Source of the DNA: Dactylosporangium sucinum
Lineage (GTDB): Bacteria; Actinomycetota; Actinomycetes; Mycobacteriales; Micromonosporaceae
DNA: 64,000 nucleotides
NCBI RefSeq assembly: GCF_014647515.1
Contig: NZ_BMPI01000015.1
Coordinates: forward strand, 126,831 to 190,830
Direction of reading: 5' to 3'
Positions 34,218-42,632 of the stretch are shown here, piece by piece. The notes below the pieces were generated by a model, which saw only the letters and a program-made list of their open reading frames with translations, was not told where the DNA came from and made no database searches. The translations under genes and the position numbers were made by a program. The stretch's first letter is position 1, and each line of letters begins with the position of its first letter.

Positions 34218-35777
34218 TCAGGAGGTGTGCAGGCGCGCGGTTCCGGATTCGACGGTGTAGGAGGCGGTCGTGCTCACGGGAGCGTCACGGACCTCGATGG
34301 AGTCGACCGTGCGGGCGTCGGTGCGCCACGCGTGCCGGTCGACCGTGCAGCGCAGGTAGCCGCGGCGGGATCCGTCGAAGTACCGCACGTGCGGGTTCAG
34401 CGTCGGGTTGAGCGCCTTGAGCGGCGCGTCGAACGCGATCGGGAAGTCGGACGAGATCGAGGTCGCGGTGAACTCGACGGCCACCGGCGCCTGCTCCGGG
34501 CGGTCCGGGTCGACCCGCAGCTCGCTCATCCACGTCGAGTGGATGTCGCCGGCCAGCACGACCGGGTTGCGGACCTCGGCGGCGACGAGGTGCTGGAGCA
34601 GCCGGGCCCGCTGCGGGGCGTACCCGTCCCACTGGTCGAGGTTGGCCAGGATCGCCGGCAGGCCGCCGGTCGGGTTCGGCAGCTGGATGCGGCTCATCAT
34701 GACCTGCTGGGCGATCACGTTCCAGCGGGCCGGCGAGCGGTCCAGGCCGCCGAGCAGCCAGCGCTCCTGGTCCTCGCCGGTCAGCGTGCCGGTGGTGTTG
34801 GCCAGGCCGGCCTGCGGCAGGCCGAAGTCGCCGGGGAAGCCGCCCGGCTGGTCGGTGCGGTACTGCCGGGTCTCGAGCACGTTGATCCGCGCCAGCCGGC
34901 CGAAGTCGAACCGGCGGAATATGCGCAGGTCGGCGCTGCCCGGCTTGAGGTTCGCGCGGATCGGCATGTGCTCGTAGTACGCCTGGTAGGCCGCGGCGCG
35001 CTGGCGGGCGAACTGGGCCGGCGTCTGGCGCTGCGCGCCCGTGTCGTCGATCTCGTCCGTCAGCGCGGCGTAGTTGTTCTCGGTCTCGTGGTCGTCCCAG
35101 GTCACGACCCACGGGAAGGCGGCGTGCGCGGCCTGCAGCGCCGGGTCGCTCTTGTACTGCGCGTGCCGGTTGCGGTAGTCGTCGAGCGTCACCAGCTGGT
35201 CCAGGCCGGGCGTCGCCGGGCCGGTGTGGTTGCGGTCGGCGAAGCGGCTGTGCGGGTCGTACTCGTAGATGTAGTCGCCGAGGTGCAGCACGACGTCGAG
35301 GTCCTCGCCGGCCAGGCCGCGGTAGGCCGGCCAGTAGCCGTTCTGGAAGTCCTGGCAGTTGACGATCCCGAAGCGCAGCGCGCCGCCGTCGGCCCACGGC
35401 GCCGGCGCGGTCTTCGTGCGGCCGGCCGGGCTGAGCGCGCCCTTGGCCCGGAAGCGGTAGAAGTACTCACGGCCCGGCAGCAGGCCGCGGGCGTCGACGT
35501 GCACGGAGTGGGCGAGCTCCGGCCGGGCGGTCGTCTCGCCGCTGCGGACGACCTTGCGGAACCGCTCGTCGAGGGCGACCTGCCAGTCGACCTCCACGGG
35601 CCGGCGGCTGTCGGTGATCAGCCGGGTCCACAGGATGACGCTGTCGGGCAGCGGGTCGCCGCTGGCGACGCCGAGCCCGAACGGCGACGTGCCGTGGGCG
35701 TCGGCGATGGAGGCGGGCAGCAGCGCGGCGCCGGTGGCGACCGCCGCACCCGTGAGGACGTGCCGTCGAGTCAGCAT
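34218..35777 (-). CDS. phoD: Secreted alkaline phosphatase PhoD
   Basis: A Tat-exported phosphodiesterase/phosphomonoesterase that needs metal (Fe/Ca in the family). The 519-residue precursor starts with a twin-arginine signal (LTRRHVLTGAAVATGAALL). An N-terminal beta domain (GLGVASGDPLPDSVILWTR) is followed by the metallophosphatase part. Its ligands are in FGIVNCQDF, VVLHLGDYIYEY, VVTWDDHETENN and AGDIHSTWMSEL. The ATG at 35777 gives the correct Tat signal. It is 46 bases after the exchanger gene on the same strand. Confidence 0.94.
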   Translation of the reverse strand: MLTRRHVLTGAAVATGAALLPASIADAHGTSPFGLGVASGDPLPDSVILWTRLITDSRRPVEVDWQVALDERFRKVVRSGETTARPELAHSVHVDARGLLPGREYFYRFRAKGALSPAGRTKTAPAPWADGGALRFGIVNCQDFQNGYWPAYRGLAGEDLDVVLHLGDYIYEYDPHSRFADRNHTGPATPGLDQLVTLDDYRNRHAQYKSDPALQAAHAAFPWVVTWDDHETENNYAALTDEIDDTGAQRQTPAQFARQRAAAYQAYYEHMPIRANLKPGSADLRIFRRFDFGRLARINVLETRQYRTDQPGGFPGDFGLPQAGLANTTGTLTGEDQERWLLGGLDRSPARWNVIAQQVMMSRIQLPNPTGGLPAILANLDQWDGYAPQRARLLQHLVAAEVRNPVVLAGDIHSTWMSELRVDPDRPEQAPVAVEFTATSISSDFPIAFDAPLKALNPTLNPHVRYFDGSRRGYLRCTVDRHAWRTDARTVDSIEVRDAPVSTTASYTVESGTARLHTS

Positions 35778-35795
35778 GGGGCTCACCCTGCCGCT

Positions 35796-35817
35796 CGTAG
35801 TCGAACGTTGCGCGAAC
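35796..35817 (-). promoter_or_regulatory. Possible PHO box upstream of phoD
   Basis: On the minus strand two 11-base direct units begin GTTCG (GTTCGCGCAAC then GTTCGACTACG), resembling the GTTCACC-type direct repeats bound by PhoP. It lies only 18 bases before the ATG, leaving little room for a -10, so it is tentative. Confidence 0.3.
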
Positions 35818-35823
35818 GTTCGC

Positions 35824-37152
35824 TTAGCTACGCACGTGGATCTTCTCCCGCAGCCGGTCGCGGACCCGCAGCCGACCGGCCGTCGTCGTGCAGCACAGCG
35901 CGTCGCCGAGCTGCGCATACGGCGTGACGAGCCCGTCGCGCAGCAGCGGCAGCACCGACCGTCGCTTGCGGACGATCACGACCACGGCCAGCGCGAGATA
36001 CAGGATCGACAGTCCGAGGCGCTCTTTTCCGTGCAGATCCGGCGGTACCACAGCGGCCAGCACGAACTGCGCGCCGAACAGCACCAGCAGCGTCGCCGCG
36101 GCGCGCAGGCTGAGGGTCAGCCCGGCGAGCAGGCTGATCGCCAGCAGCGACTGGGCGGCGGTGAGCAGCAGCTCCTCCCGCTGGGCCGGCTCGATGGGCA
36201 GGCCCGAGGTACCCCCGCTGGAGACCGCGAACACGATCGGCAGGGTCCCGACCAGGAGCGTCCACTGGTTGACCTTCGAGGACACGAGCGCGCCGAGCGC
36301 CTCGGTGGTGTGCAGCCGCCAGGCGTACAGCCCGGCGACCAGCAGCTCGGGCGCCTCGGAGGCGAGCGGCGCGATCCACTGCACGAGCAGGAACTCGCTC
36401 ACCCCGAGCTCGGCCCCGGTCTCGACGAGCGACTCGGCGAACCGCTCCGCGCTGAGCAGGATCACCCCGGCCGCGACGACGAACAGCCCGATGACGGTCC
36501 CCCGGCGCGCCCGCTTGGCGAGCCCGCCGATCCACGCCGACGGCCCGATGAGGTCGGGGTCGCCGGCAGGCGCCCGGCTGACCCGCCAGCTGTACGCCAC
36601 GAACACCGCGAGCAGGACGGCGGTGTCGAGCAGGGTGAGGGTCCGCTTGAAGGGCAGGATCAGGCAGTACAGCGACGCGACGGCGAGGAAGGCGAGCGGC
36701 ACCGCGTCGGCCCGCTGCAGCCGGATGCCTCCGCGCCCGCTCCGACGCCAGGCGATGAGCACCACGAGCGCCCACCCGACCCCGACGAGGATCCGGTTGG
36801 CCCCGGTCATGTTCGCGAGCGCGAGCGAGCAGGCGGAGGTGGCCTCGTCGGCCGCCTTGCAGGCCGCCCCGTGCTCGGCCACGGCCGCCCCGCCCCGCGA
36901 GGTGAACACGAAGTCGACCGCGTACTCCGGCAGCACCGCGATGAACGCGAGCACGGCCACGGCGAGCCCGGCGGACACGTCGACCTGCGCCGCCTCCGCC
37001 GCCCAGGCGAGCAGGAAGGCCGCCCCGACGATCGCCACCCCGAACACCACCGCGGCGACGGGCGCCGCGGGCTGCCACCCGGCGAGCGCGGTGGCGACTC
37101 CCGGCACGGTGGCGAGGATCGCCAGGAGGCCGGACAGCGGTGGTCTACGCAT
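35824..37152 (-). CDS. Sodium/calcium (CaCA-type) exchanger family membrane protein
   Basis: A 442-residue polytopic protein with about 11 helices in two halves. The alpha-repeat-like segments contain acidic residues in membrane context: AVLPEYAVDF (first half) and APLASEAPELLVAGLYAWR (second half), plus LALANMTGANRILVG. These are the cation-binding regions of the CaCA superfamily. It should exchange Ca2+ (or another cation) for H+ or Na+. It precedes phoD on the same strand; PhoD-family enzymes need calcium, which makes the pairing plausible, but a functional link is inference. Confidence 0.82.
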   Translation of the reverse strand: MRRPPLSGLLAILATVPGVATALAGWQPAAPVAAVVFGVAIVGAAFLLAWAAEAAQVDVSAGLAVAVLAFIAVLPEYAVDFVFTSRGGAAVAEHGAACKAADEATSACSLALANMTGANRILVGVGWALVVLIAWRRSGRGGIRLQRADAVPLAFLAVASLYCLILPFKRTLTLLDTAVLLAVFVAYSWRVSRAPAGDPDLIGPSAWIGGLAKRARRGTVIGLFVVAAGVILLSAERFAESLVETGAELGVSEFLLVQWIAPLASEAPELLVAGLYAWRLHTTEALGALVSSKVNQWTLLVGTLPIVFAVSSGGTSGLPIEPAQREELLLTAAQSLLAISLLAGLTLSLRAAATLLVLFGAQFVLAAVVPPDLHGKERLGLSILYLALAVVVIVRKRRSVLPLLRDGLVTPYAQLGDALCCTTTAGRLRVRDRLREKIHVRS

Positions 37153-37254
37153 GGGAGCGGACTCTACCGCCGCCCGGCCGGCGTCGTCGGGATCGATGAA
37201 GGGTTTGGGACGTCATGGCGACCATCGATCTGTGACCGCGCCGGCCCGAGCGGT

Positions 37255-37695
37255 ATGGTCGGCGGCGTGCATCGGGTCGCCTGGGCGCTCGCCGGAGCCG
37301 CCGTCGTCATGTGTGTGCTGTCGGCCGTCGTCGGCCGGCCGTGGTCCACCCTGGCCGCCCTCGCGGCGGTCGTCATCCTCGGGGCCGGGCTCGCCCTCGC
37401 CTATTTCAACGGGCGGGGCATCCAAGGGCAGTGGGAGCGGCACGGGGTCAGCGCCGAGTTCGTCGTCGAGCGGGTCGTCGCCGAGTTCAGCGACGACGGA
37501 CACACCCGCCTGAGTGTCGACGGGCGGGTCGAGGGTGCCGGCAGCCGGCGGTACGAGACCTACGTGCGCAATGCGGACGTCCACCTCGTTGCCGAGGGCG
37601 CACGGATCGCGGCGACCGTCCTGGCCGCCGATCCCGACGCCGTGCGGCTCCACCTGCGCCCGCCGGGGTTCGTCGTCCTGCAGGCGCGCTCCTAG
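37255..37695 (+). CDS. DUF3592-like two-helix membrane protein
   Basis: A 146-residue protein with two N-terminal helices (about residues 8-28 and 32-52) and a soluble beta-rich part (VSAEFVVERVVAEFSDDGHTRLSVDGRV). That resembles the layout of DUF3592-type envelope proteins. Function unknown. GTG at 37267 is an alternative start giving VHRVAWALAG. It is divergent from the exchanger gene by 102 bases. Confidence 0.6.
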   Translation: MVGGVHRVAWALAGAAVVMCVLSAVVGRPWSTLAALAAVVILGAGLALAYFNGRGIQGQWERHGVSAEFVVERVVAEFSDDGHTRLSVDGRVEGAGSRRYETYVRNADVHLVAEGARIAATVLAADPDAVRLHLRPPGFVVLQARS

Positions 37696-37736
37696 GACCG
37701 GCAGGTTCCGGCGCCGCATCGTGACGCAGACAGCGC

Positions 37737-37764
37737 GCTCGGGTGCGTGCCGGGCGGCCCGAGC
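37737..37764 (+). terminator. Possible weak hairpin after the small membrane gene
   Basis: GCTCGGG and CCCGAGC pair perfectly over seven bases around a 14-base loop, 41 bases past the stop. Confidence 0.35.
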
Positions 37765-37823
37765 CCCGCGTGGTTCACCCGGACCGTGGCGGCCTTCCTG
37801 CGGTGACGCGGTAGCGTCGGGGC

Positions 37824-38090
37824 ATGGTCCGCAGAAGGGTGCTCGTCTCGGGACGGGTGCAGGGGGTGTACTTCAGGGACACGTGCCGCCGCGCCGCGGT
37901 CGTCGCCGGCGTCGGCGGGTGGGTGCGCAACCTGGCCGACGGCCGCGTGGAGGCGGTGTTCGAGGGCCCGGGCGCCGGCGTGGACAGGATGGTGGACTGG
38001 GTCGGTCACGGCCCGGACTCGGCCGTCGTCACGGCCGTCGCCGTGCACGAGGAGCCCCCCGAGGGCCTGACCGTGTTCACGATCCGCTGA
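37824..38090 (+). CDS. Acylphosphatase
   Basis: An 88-residue enzyme that hydrolyses carboxyl-phosphate bonds. The signature GRVQGVYFRDTCRRAA carries the catalytic arginine (Arg18), and GGWVRNLADGRVEAVFEG carries the catalytic asparagine and the second signature. Length equals the family norm. It is a stand-alone gene that ends at a strong bidirectional hairpin. Confidence 0.94.
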   Translation: MVRRRVLVSGRVQGVYFRDTCRRAAVVAGVGGWVRNLADGRVEAVFEGPGAGVDRMVDWVGHGPDSAVVTAVAVHEEPPEGLTVFTIR

Positions 38091-38098
38091 CCGCCGGT

Positions 38099-38127
38099 GG
38101 GCGGTCCGGCGGTGAGCCGGACCGCCC
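38099..38127. terminator. Perfect bidirectional hairpin
   Basis: GGGCGGTCCGGC and GCCGGACCGCCC pair fully around GGTGA, between the convergent acylphosphatase and sigma-factor genes. Confidence 0.85.
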
Positions 38128-38135
38128 CCGAGAAC

Positions 38136-38639
38136 CTAGTCGCGCAGCGCGAGCAGCTCCGCGTCGTCGGCGCCCAGCAGGGACCGCAGGCGGGACAGGC
38201 CGCGGGCGCTCTGGGTCTTCACCGTCGGGACCGACACGCCCAGCAGGTCGGCGACCGTGTCGATGCTCTGGTCCTCCCAGTACCGCAGCACCAGGATCGC
38301 CCGGTCCCGGGCCGGGATCCGGCTCAGCGCCTCGATCAGGGTGAGGCGCAGCTCGGCCTGACCGTCCGGGGCCGGCGCGTCGGCGACCCGGTCCACGACC
38401 ACCTCGTGGCTGCTGCTGCGGCGCTGATGGTCGAGGAACACGCGGAGCAGGACCTTGCGCGCGTAGGCGTCCGGGGAGTCCCGGCGGTGGATCCGTCCCC
38501 AGTGGACGAACAGCTTCGCGAGGGCCGTCTGGGTCAGGTCCTGCGCGAGGTGCCAGTCGTGGCACAGCAGGTACGCGGTGCGGCGCAGCCGGGGCGCCGC
38601 GGTGCGGGCGTAGTCGACGAACCCTTCGTCCGGGCTCAT
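38136..38639 (-). CDS. SigE-family (ECF-type) RNA polymerase sigma factor, second copy
   Basis: A 167-residue sigma factor. Region 2 has TAYLLCHDWHLAQDLTQTALAKLFVHW and region 4 ends in RYWEDQSIDTVADLLGVSVPTVKTQSARGLSRLR. Its start overlaps the stop of the membrane-protein gene in an ATGA, so here the membrane partner is translated first, the reverse of the 4640-6212 pair. Expression is therefore coupled to the partner. Target promoters are unknown. Confidence 0.88.
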   Translation of the reverse strand: MSPDEGFVDYARTAAPRLRRTAYLLCHDWHLAQDLTQTALAKLFVHWGRIHRRDSPDAYARKVLLRVFLDHQRRSSSHEVVVDRVADAPAPDGQAELRLTLIEALSRIPARDRAILVLRYWEDQSIDTVADLLGVSVPTVKTQSARGLSRLRSLLGADDAELLALRD

Positions 38640-39517
38640 GCGAGCTCCGGCAGGTTCGGGAACCGCGCCGCGCCGGCGTCCACGATGGACCTCGCGAGCG
38701 TCACGTTCCAGCGCGGGTCGAGGGCGATGCCGGCGGCCTGCTGGATGGTGAGGGCCGGCGGCGCCGGCGGGTTGCGCGTGCCGTCCCACGCGAGGCAGCT
38801 CGCGATGTTGACCTGGACCCGGATGCCGTCGGCCCGGGTGACCTCGACGACGGCGTGCTGGATGCAGTTGCCGGTGAACTGCCGCACCACGATCTCGCCG
38901 CCGTTGTCGAGCGGCGCCCGGTAGGACACGCCCTCGTCGGGGGACGGGCAGGCGTCGAGCCCCATCGTCCGGCAGCGGGCCTCGGCCTCGCCCGGAGGCA
39001 CGGTATCGCCGGAACCGACCACCTTGGAGACGTTCACGCGCAGCATGCCCTGCCCGTCGCCGGGGTCGAGGTACGTCTGCACGAGCAGGTCGTCGTTGCC
39101 GGCGTAGGCGCCGGTCGGGCCCTCCGGCAGCAGTGACAGCAGCAGCTCCAGCACCCCCGCGGGGGTCGCGGCGACCTGCGGGCCGGTGGCCGGCGCGCCG
39201 GCCGGCGGCTGCCAGGGCACGAGCTTCTGCGACGGGTCGAAGGACGGGTACGCCCGCGGCGGCACCGTCCGCTCGGTCGATCCGATCCCCGGCCCGCCGG
39301 CCTGCACGCCGGGCGCGCCGCCGGTGGCGCCGCTCGCCACTACCGCGGCCACGGCGACGACCGCGAGCACGGCCACGGCCACCCCGCCGGTCTGGACGCG
39401 GCGAAAGGTCCGCAGCCGGCGGCCCTGCCGCACCGACGCCCCGACGAGATCGCCGATGGGCGGCTCCGGCTCAGCCTCCAGCTCCTGCACCAACCGCGAC
39501 CGGAACTCCTGGTCCAC
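38636..39517 (-). CDS. Single-pass membrane protein coupled to the second SigE-type factor
   Basis: A 293-residue protein with a cytoplasmic N terminus of 42 residues, one helix (about 43-62) and an exported C-terminal domain with four or more cysteines (RCRTMGLDACPSP, TGNCIQH, IASCLAW). The GTG start at 39517 sits 8 bases after a GGGAGG site, preferred to ATGs at 39541 and 39601. Same design as the protein at 5154-6212. A sensory or anti-sigma role is inferred from the ATGA coupling to the sigma gene. Confidence 0.7.
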   Translation of the reverse strand: MDQEFRSRLVQELEAEPEPPIGDLVGASVRQGRRLRTFRRVQTGGVAVAVLAVVAVAAVVASGATGGAPGVQAGGPGIGSTERTVPPRAYPSFDPSQKLVPWQPPAGAPATGPQVAATPAGVLELLLSLLPEGPTGAYAGNDDLLVQTYLDPGDGQGMLRVNVSKVVGSGDTVPPGEAEARCRTMGLDACPSPDEGVSYRAPLDNGGEIVVRQFTGNCIQHAVVEVTRADGIRVQVNIASCLAWDGTRNPPAPPALTIQQAAGIALDPRWNVTLARSIVDAGAARFPNLPELA

Positions 39518-39651
39518 GTCAACTGCCTCCCTCGTGCACATGGTCCCGTCACCTGGAAGCACGGGCCGGGCCACCACCGGAGTCGCTGTGACCCGGGTCA
39601 CATCCGCGTGTTCTGGTTGCTGTCGAAAATGAAAACCGATACCAAAAGGGG

Positions 39652-40590
39652 GTGAAAACTGCCTTCGTGGGCAAGGGCGGCAGCGGGAAGACCACGCTCG
39701 CCGCGCTCTTCGCCCGCCACCTTCGAAGCCGGCCGCTCCTGGCCGTCGACGCCGACATCAACCAGCACCTCGCCGCCGCGCTCGGGGCCGATCCGGCGGC
39801 CGCGGCCGGGCTGCCGGCCCTCGGCGCGCACCTGGACGAGATCAAGGACTACCTCCGCGGCGGCAACCCGCTGATCGCCTCCGCCGCGGCCATGCTGAAG
39901 ACCACGCCGCCGGGGCCCGGCTCGCGCCTGCTCAAGGTCGTCGAGGACAACCCGATCTACGACCGGCTCGTCACCGACGTCGACGGCGTGCGGCTCGCGG
40001 TCACCGGCCCGTTCTCGGCCGAGGACCTCGGCGTCGCCTGCTACCACTCCAAGGTCGGCGCGGTCGAGCTGCTGCTCAACCACCTCGTCGACGGCGCCGG
40101 CGAGTACGTCGTGGTCGACATGACCGCCGGCGCCGACTCGTTCGCGTCGGGCCTGTTCACCCGGTTCGACCTGACGTTCCTGGTGTGCGAGCCGACCGTG
40201 CGCAGCGTCGGGGTCTACCGGCAGTACGTCGGCCACGCCCGCGACCACGGCGTGGCCGTCGCCGTCGTCGGCAACAAGGTCGAGGACGCCGACGACGTGG
40301 CGTTCCTGCGCGCCGAGGTCGGCGACGACCTGCTCTGCTGGGTCGGCCGGTCCGCCTTCGTGAAGGCCGCCGAGCGCGGCCGGTTCCGGCCGATCGACGA
40401 GCTGGAGCCGGACAACGCGGCGGCGCTGACCCGCATGCAGGCGGCGCTCGACGCTCGGCCCAAGGACTGGGCCCGCTACGCGGCGCAGGCCGCCGACTTC
40501 CACGTCCGCAACGCCCTGGCCTGGGGCAACGACCGCGCCGGGGCGGACCTGACCGGCCAGATCGACCCGCAGTACACCCTGACCCACTGA
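39652..40590 (+). CDS. CooC/MinD-type P-loop ATPase
   Basis: A 312-residue SIMIBI-class ATPase. The deviant Walker A KGGSGKTTLAALFARHL is at the N terminus (Lys8 and Lys14), with LLAVDADINQH the switch I region and YVVVDMTAGADSF the Walker B strand. CooC-type proteins insert metal into enzymes or move protein cargo. The substrate here is not evident. The GTG start directly follows AAGGGG with almost no spacing, so initiation may be leaderless. It is followed after 14 bases by an SCO5389-like gene, a pairing seen in streptomycetes. Confidence 0.8.
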   Translation: MKTAFVGKGGSGKTTLAALFARHLRSRPLLAVDADINQHLAAALGADPAAAAGLPALGAHLDEIKDYLRGGNPLIASAAAMLKTTPPGPGSRLLKVVEDNPIYDRLVTDVDGVRLAVTGPFSAEDLGVACYHSKVGAVELLLNHLVDGAGEYVVVDMTAGADSFASGLFTRFDLTFLVCEPTVRSVGVYRQYVGHARDHGVAVAVVGNKVEDADDVAFLRAEVGDDLLCWVGRSAFVKAAERGRFRPIDELEPDNAAALTRMQAALDARPKDWARYAAQAADFHVRNALAWGNDRAGADLTGQIDPQYTLTH

Positions 40591-40604
40591 AGAAGGAGCA
40601 CCGC

Positions 40605-40991
40605 ATGTCCCTCAACGTCCCCACCGCCCTGCTGGAGCGCGCCGAGGCCGGGCCGGTCGACGACGCCGAGTTCGTCGCCTGCGTCCGGGACTCGCTCCCG
40701 TACGCCTGGAGCGTCATCAGCGAGGTGGCGTCGACCACCGGCGAGGCCGGTTACGCCGAGCACGCGGTGCCGCCGCCGGGCGAGGCCGAGCGCGGGCAGC
40801 TGCTGCGCGCGCTGGCCAGCGACGCGATCAGGAGTTCGCTCGAACGGCACTTCGGGGTCGTCCTCGCGTTCCAGAACTGCCACCGGGTCGCGGCCTTCGC
40901 CCCGGAGCAGACCACGACCGAGCGGTACCGCGCCTTCACCTCCGTGCGCGGCCAGCTCCTGAACCAGTCCCCCGAGCTGCGCGACTGTTAG
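40605..40991 (+). CDS. SCO5389-family protein
   Basis: A 128-residue soluble helical protein that resembles the actinobacterial SCO5389 family of unknown function (DSLPYAWSVISEVA, then SDAIRSSLERHFGVVLAFQNCHRVAAF). The AAGGAG ribosome site at 40593-40598 fixes the ATG at 40605. It is in an operon with the CooC-like ATPase and is probably its partner. Its TAG stop is the TTAG of a palindrome that also supplies the stop of the convergent gene. Confidence 0.72.
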   Translation: MSLNVPTALLERAEAGPVDDAEFVACVRDSLPYAWSVISEVASTTGEAGYAEHAVPPPGEAERGQLLRALASDAIRSSLERHFGVVLAFQNCHRVAAFAPEQTTTERYRAFTSVRGQLLNQSPELRDC

Positions 40992-41051
40992 GGCCTGTTC
41001 ACAGCTGAGGCCGCCGGGCTGCGGCGGGCCCAGCTGTGAAACCGGCCCTAA
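40988..41051. repeat. Palindrome TTAGGGCC...GGCCCTAA sharing both stop codons of convergent genes
   Basis: Arms TTAGGGCCTGTTCACAGCTG and CAGCTGTGAAAC/CGGCCCTAA pair with one mismatch and one indel; an inner GGCCGCCG/CGGCGGGCC stem fills the loop. The TAG of the + gene (40989-40991) and the TAG of the - gene (41050-41048) both lie in the ends. It may serve as a bidirectional terminator. It is related at its ends to the element at 52751-52919. Confidence 0.78.
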
Positions 41052-41704
41052 ATCGCGATCCAGGTGGCCCGGGCGGTGGCCAGCCGGTCGCCGCCCGGAC
41101 CGTACACAGTGGACAGCACGTCGGCCTTGCGGCCCTCGCCGCCGACGTGCCGGCCGAGCACCACGCAGGCGTCGCCGGGCGACGGCAGGGCGTCGACCCA
41201 GACGGCCAGGCGGCCCAGCACATACGGGCGGCCCTCGCTGATCACCGACCAGCCGCCGGGGCAGTCGAGCGCCGCCCACAGGGTGACCCGGTCGACCTCG
41301 TCGCCGGCGGTCCAGGGAGCCGCGACCCGGCCGTCGCCGAGCGGGCCGGGGAAGATGCCCATGCCGTCGTCGCGGGCGTGGCCGCACACGTAGCAGGTCG
41401 GGAACGGGTGGTCGGTGAGGCCCGGATACGCCTTCGCCGCCGCCGCGGCCTCGTCCGGGGGCACCGGCGGCACCGCGGCGGGAGCCGGCTCGTCGAGCGG
41501 GCGGGCCTCCGCGATCACCGTCTCGCCGTCGAGCGCGCGCAGGACCGGGCCGTCGTGGCTGAGCCGGAGCTCGACGCCGAGCGGCGGGGGCTTGCGCAGC
41601 GTGACCTCGGCCGCGCGGGGACCGAGCTCGGCGGCGAGCAGGCCGGCCGAGTAGCCGCCGTTGCCGGAGCCGGGCGGGCCGTTGAAGCGCGCACCGATGA
41701 TCAT
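41048..41704 (-). CDS. Hotdog-fold thioesterase-like protein
   Basis: A 218-residue protein starting MIIGARFNGPPGSGNGGYSAGLLAAEL, a segment typical of hotdog proteins in which the GNGG loop meets the central helix. The middle has a CxxC (TCYVCGHAR) and the C-terminal half has VDRVTLWAALDCPGGWSV. Probably a thioesterase or dehydratase-like enzyme acting on acyl-CoA; the substrate is unknown. The ATG follows GAGGAGG. Divergent from the SDR gene by 43 bases, which suggests a shared control region. Confidence 0.65.
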   Translation of the reverse strand: MIIGARFNGPPGSGNGGYSAGLLAAELGPRAAEVTLRKPPPLGVELRLSHDGPVLRALDGETVIAEARPLDEPAPAAVPPVPPDEAAAAAKAYPGLTDHPFPTCYVCGHARDDGMGIFPGPLGDGRVAAPWTAGDEVDRVTLWAALDCPGGWSVISEGRPYVLGRLAVWVDALPSPGDACVVLGRHVGGEGRKADVLSTVYGPGGDRLATARATWIAI

Positions 41705-41747
41705 CCTGCCTCCTCGCCGGGTGTCCTGCGAACGATACGCTGCCCCG

Positions 41748-42518
41748 ATGACGGACTTCCCCCGCTTCACCGTCCCCGGGCAGGTCGCGCTGGTCACCGG
41801 GGCCGCCCGCGGGCTCGGCCGGGCGATCGCGCTCACCCTCGCCGAGGCCGGCGCCGACGTGGCGATCGGCCTGCGGGACCGGGCCGCCGACGCGGGGCTG
41901 GCCGACGAGATCGAGGCGCTGGGCCGGCGGGTGCTGCCGCTGCAGATGGACATGACGCGGGTCGACGAGATCCGCGCCGGGATCGAAGCGACGACCGCAG
42001 CGTTCGGACGGCTCGACATCCTGGTCAACAACGCCGGCATCGCGCCGGGCAACCCGGCCGAGGACGTCGTCGAGGACGACTTCGACCGGACCCTGGCGAT
42101 CAACCTCAAGGGCACGTTCTTCGCCAGCCAGGCGGCCGGACGGGTGATGATCCGGCAGCGGTACGGGCGGATCGTGAACGTCGGCTCGCAGGCCGGCGCC
42201 GTCGCGTTGCCCGGCGAGGCGGTCTACTGCATGACCAAGGCGGCGATCGCGCACCTCACGAGGTGCCTGGCCGTCGAGTGGGGGCCGCACGGCGTCACCG
42301 TCAACGCGGTGGCGCCGACGTTCGTGCACACGCCGGGCACGGAGGAGTACCTCGCCGACCCCGCCCACCGGGCCGACGTCGTCGAGCGCATCGCCGCCCT
42401 GCACCGCATCGGCGAGCCGATGGAGGTGGCCGGCGCGGTGCTGTTCCTGGTCTCGCCGGCCGCGTCGCTCGTCACCGGCGAGGTGATGCTCGTCGACGGC
42501 GGCTGGACGGCACGCTGA
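41748..42518 (+). CDS. Short-chain dehydrogenase/reductase (FabG-like)
   Basis: A 256-residue NAD(P)-dependent oxidoreductase. The cofactor motif is VTGAARGLGRAIA (TGxxxGxG), with NNAGIAPG, the catalytic Ser in NVGSQAG, and YCMTKAA holding the Tyr and Lys (YxxxK). It ends VTGEVMLVDGGWTAR as in the classical SDR family. Substrate not readable. The start at 41748 (MTDFPRF) is chosen because the longer frame overlaps the divergent gene. With the divergent hotdog gene it may act in acyl-CoA metabolism. Confidence 0.92.
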   Translation: MTDFPRFTVPGQVALVTGAARGLGRAIALTLAEAGADVAIGLRDRAADAGLADEIEALGRRVLPLQMDMTRVDEIRAGIEATTAAFGRLDILVNNAGIAPGNPAEDVVEDDFDRTLAINLKGTFFASQAAGRVMIRQRYGRIVNVGSQAGAVALPGEAVYCMTKAAIAHLTRCLAVEWGPHGVTVNAVAPTFVHTPGTEEYLADPAHRADVVERIAALHRIGEPMEVAGAVLFLVSPAASLVTGEVMLVDGGWTAR

Positions 42519-42632
42519 ACCAGCCCGCCGCCGCTCCGGGCGAGGGGTTTGCCGCAGACCTGGCTGATCGCCCGACACGGTCCGGCCCCGCGGGCCATGT
42601 GCGCGGCGCCCCGGCGGTGCTATGAACGGCGG

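Noticed and set aside
35554..37695. A 713-codon open frame on the plus strand through the phoD/exchanger region
   Set aside because: It is antisense to two well-supported genes and has shadow composition. Only its last 146 codons, beyond the exchanger gene, are a real gene.
39618..39652. A Zur-box-like A-rich sequence (GAAAATGAAAACCG) upstream of the CooC-like gene
   Set aside because: The two halves do not form the inverted repeat expected of a Zur site.
40988..41051. Reading the palindrome only as an ordinary terminator
   Set aside because: Terminator function is likely, but the shared TTAGGSCCTGT ends with two other loci need a further explanation, so it is listed as a repeat.
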